Below the pieces are notes generated by a model. The model was not told where the DNA came from and made no database searches. It worked only from the letters and a program-made list of their open reading frames with translations. A stretch of DNA of 64,000 nt from Millisia brevis NBRC 105863 (lineage in GTDB: Bacteria; Actinomycetota; Actinomycetes; Mycobacteriales; Mycobacteriaceae): assembly GCF_001552615.1 (NCBI RefSeq), contig NZ_BCRN01000011.1, forward strand, positions 62,001-126,000, in the 5' to 3' direction. This document shows, piece after piece, positions 41,288-50,157 of the stretch (the stretch's first letter is position 1; each line of letters opens with the position of its first letter). The position numbers were made by a program, and so were the translations under genes.

Positions 41288-41702
41288 GACAGTGTCCGTC
41301 CAACCCTTCCCGCGGCGGTTCCCATACAGCACTCCCGCACCGGTTCCCGCACCGAAGTGTGGGCCTGTCACGTGGTCGTGGTGGGCCTACTGCGAAGTAG
41401 ACGTGTGGCCTGACCGACACTTGTCGGTCAGGGGTAGTACCTCGGCGGTTCCCGCAGGGCGAAACAGCCCCTTGCGAACGCGCAGAGTGTCTCGGCCCGG
41501 GGGCCGAATACGATGTGTGAGCGGGCCGCGTTTCACCCACAAATGGGCATGCGGATCCCGAGCAACCCGACCAGTGTAGGCAATGGCCTCGGCCTTCGCC
41601 AAATCGCCCCTGGTCACCGCGGTCGAGCGCACCCGACCGGCCGCATCGGCCGGCTCGTTCGAGGCCGGCGATCGACCCGAGAGGGCGTGCCACACTGGAG
41701 GT
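41288..41702. other. Divergent intergenic region between rpsH and the TerD-AIM24 gene (415 bp)
   Basis: It is the 5' region of the rpsH operon and of the terD-type gene. The main visible structure is the 24-bp inverted repeat at 41409-41432. The frame of the TerD gene is open back to an ATG at 41583, but residues encoded there do not resemble TerD, so I leave it non-coding. No tRNA or other RNA gene is seen. Confidence 0.6.
41409..41432. repeat. Perfect 11-bp inverted repeat upstream of rpsH
   Basis: CCTGACCGACA and TGTCGGTCAGG are separated by 2 bp, 122-145 bp upstream of rpsH. A 2-nt gap is too tight for a stable RNA hairpin of full length, so a DNA-binding operator is as likely as a leader hairpin or terminator. 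Confidence 0.6.
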
Positions 41703-43088
41703 GTGACCGCTGCCCTCTCGCCCGGCGAGAACCGGCCGCTGACCGCCGCGGCGGTCACGGTGACCGTCACCTGCGCCTCGCCGGTGGATGTCTCGGCGTT
41801 GCTGCTCGGCTCGGGCGGCGCGGTGCGATCGGACGCCGACTTCGTCTTCTTCAACAATCCGGTGGGCGCCGGGGTGTCGTATCACCACGGGCGGGGGCGC
41901 GGCGATGTCGTGCGGATCGACACCGGCTCGGTGCCCGCCGACGTGGCGTCGATCGTGGTGACCGCCAGCCTGGACGGCTCCGGGCCGCGCACCTTTGCCG
42001 GCACCGGTCCGTTGACCGCGGTCGTCGACGCCGGCGACCGGCTGACCTTCACCGCGACCGGGCTGACCTCCGAGGCCGCGGTGGTGTGCGTGGAGATCTA
42101 TCGCCGCGGCGCAGCGTGGAAGGTGCGGGCGATCGGCCAGGGCTACGACTCGGGCCTGGCGGGTATCGCCACCGAGTACGGCGTCGACATCGACGCGGAA
42201 CCCGATGTCCCGCCGACCCCCACTCCCCCACCGCCCGCGTTCCCACCGCCCGTACCGCCGGCGCCCGGACCCGCCTCGCGGCCGACGAACTATCCACCGC
42301 CGCAACCGGCGCCCCCTCCTGCCGCTCCTCGACCCGCGGCCCAACCTTCAGGAGCGACTCCGATGCAGAGCGACCTGTTCTCGCCCGCCCACGCCGAGGT
42401 CACCGGGCAGGGCATTCACAAGCAGGGCAGCAAGATGGTGCGGGTCGGCCTGAACGGCGAGGTCATGGCGCGCGCCGGATCGATGGTCGCCTACCAGGGC
42501 GATATGTCGTTCAAGGCCCTCGGCGCCGGCGGCATCGGCGCGGTGATCAAGCAGCGCCTGTCCGGCGAGGGTGTTCCGCTGATGAAGGTGTCGGGACGCG
42601 GCGATCTATTCCTCGCCGACGCCGCCTCGGATGTGCACCTGATCGACCTCGACGGCCGCGACGGGTTGACGATCAACGGCGCGAACGTCCTGGCCTTCGA
42701 CGCGAGCCTGAGCTACACGATCGGTCGGGTGAAGGGCGCGGCGATATCGAGCAACGCGGGCCTGTTCAACTGCATTTTCACCGGCCGCGGGCGCATCGCG
42801 ATCACCACCGACGGGACCCCGGTCGTCCTGACGGTCGACGCACCGACCTACGCCGACCCGCAGGCCGCGGTGGCGTGGTCGTCGAGCCTGAAGGTCGGCT
42901 CCCGCAACAACGACTCGTTCGGGCTGGGAACCCTGATGGGCCGCAGCACCGGCGAGCGACACACCTTGTCGTTCTCCGGGCAGGGATTCGTGATCGTGCA
43001 GCCGTCGGAACTGCCACCCGGCGGATGGATCGGCGGTACCGGCGGCGGGTCGGAGGCCGGCACCGGCGGCGGGTTCCTCGGACGCTGA
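41703..43088 (+). CDS. TerD-domain / AIM24-domain fusion protein
   Basis: This 461-residue protein has two domains joined by a Pro-rich linker. Residues 1 to about 160 are TerD-like: SPGENRPL start, DADFVFFNNP with the Asp/Asn calcium-site residues, VASIVVTASLDGSG and VEIYRRGAAWKVRAIGQGYDSGLAG. The linker at about 167-219 is mostly Pro/Ala. From residue 221 (MQSDLFSPAHAE) onward it is an AIM24/PF01987 beta-helix: RVGLNGEVMARAGSMVAYQGDM, IKQRLSGEGVPLMKVSGRGDLFLAD. TerD proteins are linked to tellurite and stress responses; AIM24 function is unclear. A Shine-Dalgarno-like AGGAG sits 8 nt before the internal ATG at 42363. The GTG at 41703 is the chosen start. Confidence 0.85.
   Translation: MTAALSPGENRPLTAAAVTVTVTCASPVDVSALLLGSGGAVRSDADFVFFNNPVGAGVSYHHGRGRGDVVRIDTGSVPADVASIVVTASLDGSGPRTFAGTGPLTAVVDAGDRLTFTATGLTSEAAVVCVEIYRRGAAWKVRAIGQGYDSGLAGIATEYGVDIDAEPDVPPTPTPPPPAFPPPVPPAPGPASRPTNYPPPQPAPPPAAPRPAAQPSGATPMQSDLFSPAHAEVTGQGIHKQGSKMVRVGLNGEVMARAGSMVAYQGDMSFKALGAGGIGAVIKQRLSGEGVPLMKVSGRGDLFLADAASDVHLIDLDGRDGLTINGANVLAFDASLSYTIGRVKGAAISSNAGLFNCIFTGRGRIAITTDGTPVVLTVDAPTYADPQAAVAWSSSLKVGSRNNDSFGLGTLMGRSTGERHTLSFSGQGFVIVQPSELPPGGWIGGTGGGSEAGTGGGFLGR
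42350..42365 (+). promoter_or_regulatory. Internal Shine-Dalgarno and ATG in front of the AIM24 domain
   Basis: AGGAG at 42350-42354 lies 8 nt upstream of the in-frame ATG at 42363, exactly at the linker/AIM24 boundary. This could allow a separate 241-residue AIM24 protein to be made from the same mRNA. Confidence 0.5.
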
Positions 43089-43155
43089 CGCCCCACCGCC
43101 GGTACCGAACTGCGGGCCACCCGCCGACCGGCCCCACCGGAGCCGCGGGAGCGGT

Positions 43156-45498
43156 TCAGTCGGCGATCCGTTCGGCCTCCGTCTCCAGCAGGTCGACGAT
43201 CTCCTGCGGTACCCGCACCGGCCCGGGCCGATACTCGACGGCGATCAGATCCCCGGAGTAGACGAAGATCCCGCGCCGCTCCCGCAGGTCGCTCGACACC
43301 GGGCCGCGGGCATCGCGGCCGACCGAGATTCCGGTCCACGGTGCCATCCCGACCAATTGCACGACGTCCTCGACCGAGGAGACCGCCACCGAGTCGATCG
43401 ACAGGCGCACCGACCACCGCAGATGCGGGAGCACCCGGATGGCCACCGTGATCGTGCGCGCCCCCACCGGTACCTCGACGGGCTGCGACTCCCGGTAGAT
43501 CCCATAGGAATTGACGCCCGCGATCAGCCTCCCGTCCTCGATGTACAGCAGGTAGCCGCCCTGAATATCGCCGTGGGCCAGCAGAACTCCCTCATCCCCG
43601 GCGACATGGCCGGCGAGTTCGACGATGATGTCGACGTCCCGGTGGGTGACCAGACGCGACGACCGGTAGCGCTCGAGGACCGGGGTATCCGGCAGGATGC
43701 GCACATTCTGTGACAGCCGGGCCTCCGACGGCCGGCGCCGTTCGAGGTCGCCGCGGGTGAGCAGCGGGAAAACCGTGTTGTGCCAGGCGGCCTCGTCCCA
43801 CGCCGTCGCCAGCTCGGTGACCTTCTCCGGACATGCCTCGGACAGATCGTTGAGCTCGGTCGGGTCGGTGCGCACGTCGAACAGTTGCCAGCGGGGATCG
43901 TCGACATCTGCGCCGTCCTCGTGCAGCGACAGCAGCTTCCAGCCGTCGCGGTAGAACCCGCGGTGCCCGGACATCTCCGAATACTGCTCCGGATGCGGCG
44001 AGGCGATCCGGGCATCACGCAGGACCGGCTCGAAGCTCACCCCATCCCGATCCAGCGCCGGCCGCCCGTGGCGGTGCGAGGGGAACTCCAGTCCGGCCAG
44101 ATCCAGCAGGGTCGGCGCCAGGTCGGTGACGTAGGAGTACTCGGTGCGCAGACCGTCGTCGCCGACGTCGCGGGGTAGGCCCGCCGGCCACGAGACCAGC
44201 AGCGGCACCCGCACCCCACCGGCGAAGGTCTGCCCCTTGTAGTACCGGAACGGTGTATTCGATACCTGCCCCCAGCCGCGCGGATAGTGCACGCCGACCC
44301 GTTCGCTGCCGATGTCCTCGACCGGATGCGGTACATCGCGCACCCAGTCGGGGTCGTCGACGTGCGCGAACTGGGAGAAGTAGCTGCGCGTTCCGACCGG
44401 CCCACCCTCCGCGGTGCCGCCGTTGTCGGAGGTGAACACGACGATCGTATTGTCGAGTTCACCGAGCCGGTCGATCGTCTCCAGGATGCGCCCGATGCTC
44501 GAGTCGACCGTCTCGACCATCGCGGCGTAGACCTCCATGTACCGGGCGAACCGGTCGCGGGTCTCGGCGTCGAGGTCGTCCCAGGGCGGGACGTCGTAGC
44601 CGGCCTCGTGGTGGCGCGGCGCGGCGATCGTGCCGGGCGGAAAGAGCCCGGAGGCGAGTTGAGCGGCAAAGCGTTTGCCGCGCACACTGTCCCATCCGTC
44701 GTCGTACCGGCCCCGGTGACGCTCGAGAATGTCGGCCGGCACCTGGAGCGGGCCGTGCATCGCGACGTGCGCGAAGTAGAGGAAGAACGGCTTGTCCGCT
44801 TCGTGCGCGCGCAGATCGGTCAGATATCGCACGGCGTTGTCGGTCAGATCGTCGGTCAGGTAGTAGCCGGGCGGGTATTCGTCGATGTCGACGGCAGCGT
44901 TGTCACGGGTGAGCTGATTGGGGTGGAAGAACGAGTTGAGTCCCTCCAGCGACCCGTAGTACCGGTCGAAACCGCGGGCGAGCGGCCAGGAGTCCTTCGA
45001 TGCTCCGGGCCGCAGATTCGCGTCGCGGACCAGATGCCATTTGCCGACGGCGAAGGTGGCGTAACCGTTCGCGCGCAGCGCCTCGGGCAGGGACAGCACA
45101 TCGTCGGCGAGTTCGAGCCGCAGGCCCGGAAAGCCGGGGTCGGCGTTCGCGACGTAGCCGTAGCCGGCGCGGTGCGGGTTCACCCCGGTCAACAGGGCCG
45201 CTCGCGAGGGCGAACACAGTGGTGCGGTGTGGTAGTTGGTGAACCGGTAGCCGTTGTCGGACAACCGGTTCAAGGTCGGGGTTTCGATCTCGGAGCCGTA
45301 CGGACCGGTATCGCTGAAGCCCATATCGTCGATCAGGACGACCACGATATTCGGCGCTCGGGGCGGCGCCGACCGCGGCTCGGCCCAGTGCGGTACCGAG
45401 TCCGCGGCCGTGCGGCCCACCACCCCCTCGAATCCGTCGTAGCCGCGCGATCCGTTCGACCCACCCGACTCGGGGTGGGAGTCGTTGGGGGCGGCCAT
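43156..45498 (-). CDS. Cys-type sulfatase (arylsulfatase family) with C-terminal extension
   Basis: This 780-residue enzyme hydrolyses a sulfate ester. The active-site signature is APLCSPSRAALLTG with Cys95, the residue converted to formylglycine. Metal ligands are seen in VVVLIDDMGFSD and VFTSDNGGTAEGG, and the catalytic Lys in FAVGKWHL. About 220 residues beyond the core (from roughly 560) form a probable beta-rich domain. There is no signal peptide, so it is likely cytoplasmic. Its ATG shares one base with the stop of the AtsK-like gene (TGATG). The maturase (FGE) is not in the window. M. tuberculosis also has a sulfatase (atsA) in its r-protein cluster. Confidence 0.9.
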   Translation of the reverse strand: MAAPNDSHPESGGSNGSRGYDGFEGVVGRTAADSVPHWAEPRSAPPRAPNIVVVLIDDMGFSDTGPYGSEIETPTLNRLSDNGYRFTNYHTAPLCSPSRAALLTGVNPHRAGYGYVANADPGFPGLRLELADDVLSLPEALRANGYATFAVGKWHLVRDANLRPGASKDSWPLARGFDRYYGSLEGLNSFFHPNQLTRDNAAVDIDEYPPGYYLTDDLTDNAVRYLTDLRAHEADKPFFLYFAHVAMHGPLQVPADILERHRGRYDDGWDSVRGKRFAAQLASGLFPPGTIAAPRHHEAGYDVPPWDDLDAETRDRFARYMEVYAAMVETVDSSIGRILETIDRLGELDNTIVVFTSDNGGTAEGGPVGTRSYFSQFAHVDDPDWVRDVPHPVEDIGSERVGVHYPRGWGQVSNTPFRYYKGQTFAGGVRVPLLVSWPAGLPRDVGDDGLRTEYSYVTDLAPTLLDLAGLEFPSHRHGRPALDRDGVSFEPVLRDARIASPHPEQYSEMSGHRGFYRDGWKLLSLHEDGADVDDPRWQLFDVRTDPTELNDLSEACPEKVTELATAWDEAAWHNTVFPLLTRGDLERRRPSEARLSQNVRILPDTPVLERYRSSRLVTHRDVDIIVELAGHVAGDEGVLLAHGDIQGGYLLYIEDGRLIAGVNSYGIYRESQPVEVPVGARTITVAIRVLPHLRWSVRLSIDSVAVSSVEDVVQLVGMAPWTGISVGRDARGPVSSDLRERRGIFVYSGDLIAVEYRPGPVRVPQEIVDLLETEAERIAD

Positions 45499-46433
45499 CA
45501 CCCGGCCAGGCGAACCGGTTCGTCGATCACCGAGTACTCGGCGGCATCGCCGGTGATCACCCGGCTGCGCTCGCCGGTGACGCTCACCGGGATATCGCCG
45601 GCCAGCGTGACGCGGCTGAGCTTGCGGTCCTGGTCGTCGTAGTCGTCGATCGCGTAGTGCTGGGTGGCGCGGTTGTCCCACAGCACGATATCGCCGAGCG
45701 ACCAGTTCCAGCGAACCGTGTTCTCCAGCCGGGTGATCCGGTCCTGGAAGAGGTTGAACAGCGCCTGCGATTCCTTGGTGGAGACGCCGAGGATCTTCTT
45801 GACGAAGTGTCCCAACAGCAGCGCCCGCTCGCCGGTTTCCGGGTGGATCCGAACCACCGGGTGTTCGGTCTCGTAGAGGGTCGACTCGAACTCCTTGCGG
45901 TAGTCGGCGACCTTGTCGTTCGCGGCCTTCTCGGCGAACTCGGCGGCGTAGTCGTAGGCGTTGCTGTGCAGGGCCCAGAGGTTGTCCGCGAGCACACGCA
46001 GCGACTCGGGCAGCGACTCGTAGGCGGCGACCGTCGAGGCGAAGGTGGTCGACCCACCGTAGGGCGGCAACTCCACGGCGCGCAGCGTCGTGATCTTGGG
46101 TATCCGGTCGACGAAGGTGACATCGCTGTGCCAGCTGTTGGCCTTGCCGTATCGCGAGTCGACCTGCAGGGCGGTGGTTCCGCGCGAGCGCACCGTCGGG
46201 TGCGGCGTCGTGGGCGATCCGAGCAGCGAGACGAAGTTGTACTGTTCCTCGTCGGTCAGATGATGCTGCCCGCGCACGACCACCACCTTGTGCACGGCGA
46301 TGGCGCGTCGGAGGTCCTCGACGATCTCCCCGTCCAGCGAACCGGACAGTTCGATGCCGTCGACCACGGCGCCGATACGGGCCCCTAGTTTGGTGACGCT
46401 CAACGCGGTGGGAGCAGGGATCGTGGATGTCAT
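45498..46433 (-). CDS. Alpha-ketoglutarate-dependent alkylsulfatase (AtsK/Rv3406-like, TauD family)
   Basis: This non-haem Fe(II) dioxygenase (311 residues) releases sulfite/sulfate from alkyl sulfates. It follows Rv3406/AtsK closely: [27 protein letters not shown], the facial triad His102/Asp104 in [40 protein letters not shown], the distal His in [12 protein letters not shown], and the 2-oxoglutarate Arg in [13 protein letters not shown]. The ATG at 46433 follows comparison with Rv3406. It is the first gene of a two-gene operon with the sulfatase and divergent from the ABC importer. Confidence 0.9.
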   Translation of the reverse strand: MTSTIPAPTALSVTKLGARIGAVVDGIELSGSLDGEIVEDLRRAIAVHKVVVVRGQHHLTDEEQYNFVSLLGSPTTPHPTVRSRGTTALQVDSRYGKANSWHSDVTFVDRIPKITTLRAVELPPYGGSTTFASTVAAYESLPESLRVLADNLWALHSNAYDYAAEFAEKAANDKVADYRKEFESTLYETEHPVVRIHPETGERALLLGHFVKKILGVSTKESQALFNLFQDRITRLENTVRWNWSLGDIVLWDNRATQHYAIDDYDDQDRKLSRVTLAGDIPVSVTGERSRVITGDAAEYSVIDEPVRLAG

Positions 46434-46486
46434 GTGGCCATGATCACCCTGCGTCGTATTGATCCCGAAGATAAACGATCGGCCTG

Positions 46487-46500
46487 ATTTCAACCGAAAT
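46487..46500. promoter_or_regulatory. Inverted repeat in the sulfur-locus divergent promoter region
   Basis: ATTTC-AACC-GAAAT lies in an unusually AT-rich patch of the 218-bp region between the AtsK-like gene and the importer. A LysR-type or other sulfur regulator could bind here; no regulator gene is adjacent. Confidence 0.35.
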
Positions 46501-46651
46501 ATCCTGCACCGACATCTGATTCGATGCGAGCCAGCAGCTTTCGGATATCGGTGATCGTAGCGTTTCCGGTACCCGATCCCGACGCCGACCAGCCCGGTGG
46601 ACCGGCGTCGGCGCACAGCACTGTTCGCCGGATCGAAGGGAAACCGCTTTC

Positions 46652-48268
46652 GTGGGTATCGACCAGCCCGGCCCATTGGGCCGCCGCAGCTTCCTGCGCG
46701 GAGGTTCACTCGTCGCGCTCGCCGTCCTCGGCGTCGGCGCCGCACCGGCGCTGGTCGCCTGCTCGTCCGCGGTCGGCGAGCAGCAGTCCGCCGCGACGGG
46801 CGCAGGCGGCGAACCGGTACGCGGCGGCACCCTCAACACCGCGGCGCAATTGGACATCGTCCCGGCGAACATCCTGACCAATACCGCCGGCGCGACCGCG
46901 CTGATCGGATTGGTCTACGACAGCCTGATTCGGTATCCCACCGGGCCGGATTCGTCCGTCGACCCGCAGCCGCATCTGGCGACGTCATGGCAACTCGCGG
47001 ACGACGGCCTCTCGCTCGCCCTCGACCTGCGCGACGACGTCACCTTTCACGGCGGGCGGCCGTTCACCTCCGCCGACGCCGAGTTCGCGCTGCGCACCTA
47101 CGGGGACCCGCGGTGGACGGCGCAGTTGCAGAGCACCGCGGCCGCGATCACCGGCTACGACACCAGCGATCCGCATCGACTGGTCCTGACCTTCGCCCAT
47201 CCGCTCGGCAATATCTTCGATCTGCTCGACACCGTCCCGATCATCGACTCGGAGTCGTTCGACCGATTCGCCACCGGCGACGCCTATATCGGCACCGGAC
47301 CGTTCGTGCTGACCGAGCGGGTGCCCAATTCGTCGCTGAGCTTCGATCGCAACGACAACTACTGGATCGCCGACCGCCCCTACCTCGACGCGGTGCGCGT
47401 GTCGATCATCCCCGACGCGCAGGCGCGCGTGAACGCCCTGCGCTCGGGCCAGGTGCAGGCGACTACCAATCTCGCCTACCGCGACGCGGAAACCCTCGGC
47501 GGCACCGACGGTTTCTCGAATGTCGACCTCGAGGGCGCCGAATTGCAGATCTACGTCGGCGCCAATGTCGAGAATCCCGCGCTGGCCGATCCGCGGCTGC
47601 GTCAGGCTATCGCCTACGCGCTCGACCGGGAGCGGGTCATCACCGAGGTCTTCCGCGGCGCCGGCTATCCGATCAACCTGCCTTGGCCGAAATCGTCTCC
47701 GGCATACGACGAATCGCGCAATTCGACCTACGGTTTCGATGTCGAACGGGCCCGCGGGCTCGTCGAGCAGGTCGGCGCGCCCAGCGCCCCGCTGCCGCTG
47801 ACCTTCCAAGCCGGGGTGCCCTACTACGAGGCGACCGCTCAGATCATCCAGGCCGACCTGGCCGATGCCGGCATCGAGGTCACGCTCGACCCGGTCGAAG
47901 CGTCGAACTTCGTCAAACAGTTGATCGGGCAACAGTTCCCGGGCCTGTGGGTGACCTTCCACTCCTGGGCGCAGTACACCCCGTCGACCCTGACGGTCAG
48001 CGCCTATCCGTTCAACGCCGCCCGCAACTCGTCGCGCTTCACCTCCCCGAGTTACCTCGAGGCGGCCACCGCCGCCTGGGAGGTCGCCGACGGCCGATCC
48101 GCCGAGGCGATCGAGCGGTACCGCCGCGTGAGCGACGAACTGCTCGACGCGGTCTTCCTCATCGAGATCGGAGTGGTGTTCAACCAGCTGACCAGCTCGA
48201 CGCAGGTCCGCGATATCGGCTGGACCAAGCGCTCCGAATGGTTGCTCACCGAGGCCTATCTCGCATGA
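46652..48268 (+). CDS. ABC transporter substrate-binding lipoprotein (dipeptide/oligopeptide SBP family 5)
   Basis: This 538-residue SBP_bac_5 lipoprotein has a Tat-like RRSFLR at 11-16 and lipobox ALVAC with Cys37. It has the family segments [47 protein letters not shown] and [13 protein letters not shown]. The GTG at 46652 is the only start in front of the signal peptide. Family 5 binds peptides, nickel, opines or other small solutes; sulfate esters or sulfonates are suggested only by the divergent sulfatase/AtsK operon. It starts a four-gene importer operon. Confidence 0.88.
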   Translation: MGIDQPGPLGRRSFLRGGSLVALAVLGVGAAPALVACSSAVGEQQSAATGAGGEPVRGGTLNTAAQLDIVPANILTNTAGATALIGLVYDSLIRYPTGPDSSVDPQPHLATSWQLADDGLSLALDLRDDVTFHGGRPFTSADAEFALRTYGDPRWTAQLQSTAAAITGYDTSDPHRLVLTFAHPLGNIFDLLDTVPIIDSESFDRFATGDAYIGTGPFVLTERVPNSSLSFDRNDNYWIADRPYLDAVRVSIIPDAQARVNALRSGQVQATTNLAYRDAETLGGTDGFSNVDLEGAELQIYVGANVENPALADPRLRQAIAYALDRERVITEVFRGAGYPINLPWPKSSPAYDESRNSTYGFDVERARGLVEQVGAPSAPLPLTFQAGVPYYEATAQIIQADLADAGIEVTLDPVEASNFVKQLIGQQFPGLWVTFHSWAQYTPSTLTVSAYPFNAARNSSRFTSPSYLEAATAAWEVADGRSAEAIERYRRVSDELLDAVFLIEIGVVFNQLTSSTQVRDIGWTKRSEWLLTEAYLA

Positions 48269-49224
48269 CCCGCTACCTGATCACCCGCATCGCCTCCGCG
48301 CTCACCGTCCTGGTGATCGCGTCGATCGCGATCTTCCTGATCCTGCGGCTGGTGCCCGGCGATCCGGCGACCTCGCTCGCCGGGCCGGATGCGACCGAGG
48401 AGTCGATCGCGGCGATCAGGGCCGAACTGGGCCTCGACGCACCGCTGCTCGATCAATACCTGTCCTGGATCGGCGGGGTCCTGACCTTCGACCTCGGACG
48501 GTCGTACCTGCTCGGCGGGTCGATCGCGGATCTGGTGACGGCCGGGCTGACCAATACGGTGACCCTGGCGGTCAGCGCGCTGTTCTTCGCGGTGGTGGTC
48601 GCCCTGGTGCTGTCGGTGGCGGTCGTCGCGTGGCCGGGCCGCCGACTGTCGGCGGTCGTCGGTGCGGTCAACACGATCGGAGTGGCGCTGCCGCCCTTCG
48701 TCACCGGCGTGCTGTTGGTGCTCTTCTTCGCGATCGTGGTGCCGATCCTGCCGGCGGGCGGTGTGCCACCGGACGGCTTCCTCGCCCGCCCCGACATCAC
48801 CGTGCAATACCTGCTGTTGCCGACGATCTGCCTCGGTCTGCCGGTCGCCGCCGCGTTGACCCGCTTCCTGACCGAGTCGCTGCGCACCGAGATGCGTCAG
48901 CCGTACGTGCTGACCGCACGGGCCCTCGGGGTCGGTCGATTCGAACTGGTCACCCGAACCGCCCTGCGCAATGCGCTGCCTCCGATGTTGACGGTCCTGG
49001 GCATCCAGACCGGCCAATTGCTCGGCGGCGCGGTGCTGGTCGAGGCGATCTTCGCGTGGCCGGGAATCGGCCAGCTGATCGAGCAGGGCATCAGCCGCCG
49101 CGACTATCCGGTGGTGCAGGTGCTGTTGCTGTTGTCGGTCGCCATCTTCGTGATCATCCAGTTGATCGGCGATATCGCCCACGCCCGGCTCGATCCCCGC
49201 ATCCGGATCGGAGGAACGTCGTGA
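48265..49224 (+). CDS. ABC transporter permease, DppB type
   Basis: This 319-residue membrane permease starts [20 protein letters not shown] and has the DppB-type RLVPGDPATSLAGPDA loop, LGLDAPLLDQYLSWIGGVLTFDLGRS, and the EAA loop TARALGVGRFELVTRTALRNAL. About six membrane segments. The ATG overlaps the SBP stop by 4 nt. Confidence 0.92.
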   Translation: MTRYLITRIASALTVLVIASIAIFLILRLVPGDPATSLAGPDATEESIAAIRAELGLDAPLLDQYLSWIGGVLTFDLGRSYLLGGSIADLVTAGLTNTVTLAVSALFFAVVVALVLSVAVVAWPGRRLSAVVGAVNTIGVALPPFVTGVLLVLFFAIVVPILPAGGVPPDGFLARPDITVQYLLLPTICLGLPVAAALTRFLTESLRTEMRQPYVLTARALGVGRFELVTRTALRNALPPMLTVLGIQTGQLLGGAVLVEAIFAWPGIGQLIEQGISRRDYPVVQVLLLLSVAIFVIIQLIGDIAHARLDPRIRIGGTS

Positions 49225-50132
49225 GCACGGAGGCCGCGCAGCCGATCTCGGCCGCACCGGCCGGGCAGAGCGACATCTGCCTGCCGGCCGGGGCCGGCGA
49301 ACCGGCCGTCGAACGGCGCGCCGCCCCCCTGCGCCGGGCGCTCCTGCGTGGGCAGGGGTTGGCCGGGCTGATCCTGGTCGGTGCGGTCGCCCTCGCCGGC
49401 CTCGCCGCGCCGTTGCTCGCCTCCTACGACCCGCTCGAGCAGATCCGCGACGCCAACCTGCTCGGGCCGTCCGCCGCGCACCCGCTCGGCACCGACGACG
49501 TCAATCGGGACCTGTTCTCGCGGGTGCTCTTCGGGATTCGGGCCAGCCTCGGAATCGCCTTCATCGCGGTACCGATCGGCGCGGTCGTCGGCTCGCTGGT
49601 CGGCCTGCTCGCCTCGCTGCACCCGGCCGCGGACGTGATCGCCCAGCGCACCTTCGACGTCCTGCTCGCCTTCCCGGCGCTCATTCTCGGCATCGCCCTC
49701 GCGGCGGTGATCGGCCCCGGCCGCACGGCGGTGATCGTGGTGATCATCGCCTCGGAGGTACCGATCTTCGGCCGCCTGATCCGCACCTCGATCCTGAAGG
49801 TCCGCGAACAGCCCTACGTCGAGGCGGCTACGGTGATCGGCGCGGGACGCTGGTGGACGCTGCGCACCCATATCCTGCCCAACGCGGTCGAATCGGTGAG
49901 CGTGCAGGTGGCGCTGTCGTTGTCGATGGCGGTCTTCATCGAAAGCGCCATGAGCTTCATCGGGATCGGGGTGCGTCCACCGGACCCGTCGCTGGGCTCG
50001 ATCATCTCCGAGTCGATCCCGAACCTCGACATCAATCCCTTCTTCGCGATCGGGCCGCTGTCCGTCGTGGCCGCCCTCGTCCTCGGATTCCTGTTGATCG
50101 CACAAGCTCTCGGACACGCACGCCGCTCCTGA
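49221..50132 (+). CDS. ABC transporter permease, DppC type
   Basis: This 303-residue permease pairs with the preceding DppB-type protein. Markers are SYDPLEQI, HPLGTDDVNRDLFSRVLFGIRASL and the EAA loop YVEAATVIGAGRWWTLRTHILPN. An N-terminal tail of about 45 residues is longer than usual. The GTG overlaps the previous stop (GTGA). Confidence 0.92.
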   Translation: MSTEAAQPISAAPAGQSDICLPAGAGEPAVERRAAPLRRALLRGQGLAGLILVGAVALAGLAAPLLASYDPLEQIRDANLLGPSAAHPLGTDDVNRDLFSRVLFGIRASLGIAFIAVPIGAVVGSLVGLLASLHPAADVIAQRTFDVLLAFPALILGIALAAVIGPGRTAVIVVIIASEVPIFGRLIRTSILKVREQPYVEAATVIGAGRWWTLRTHILPNAVESVSVQVALSLSMAVFIESAMSFIGIGVRPPDPSLGSIISESIPNLDINPFFAIGPLSVVAALVLGFLLIAQALGHARRS

Positions 50133-50157
50133 CAGGACCGAAGAAAGGCCAGGACGC

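Noticed and set aside
41583-41702. Upstream ATG (41583) as the start of the TerD-AIM24 protein
   Set aside because: The added 40 residues show no TerD similarity, while GTG 41703 gives the conserved (M)-x-x-x-L-SPGENRPL start with GGAGG close upstream.
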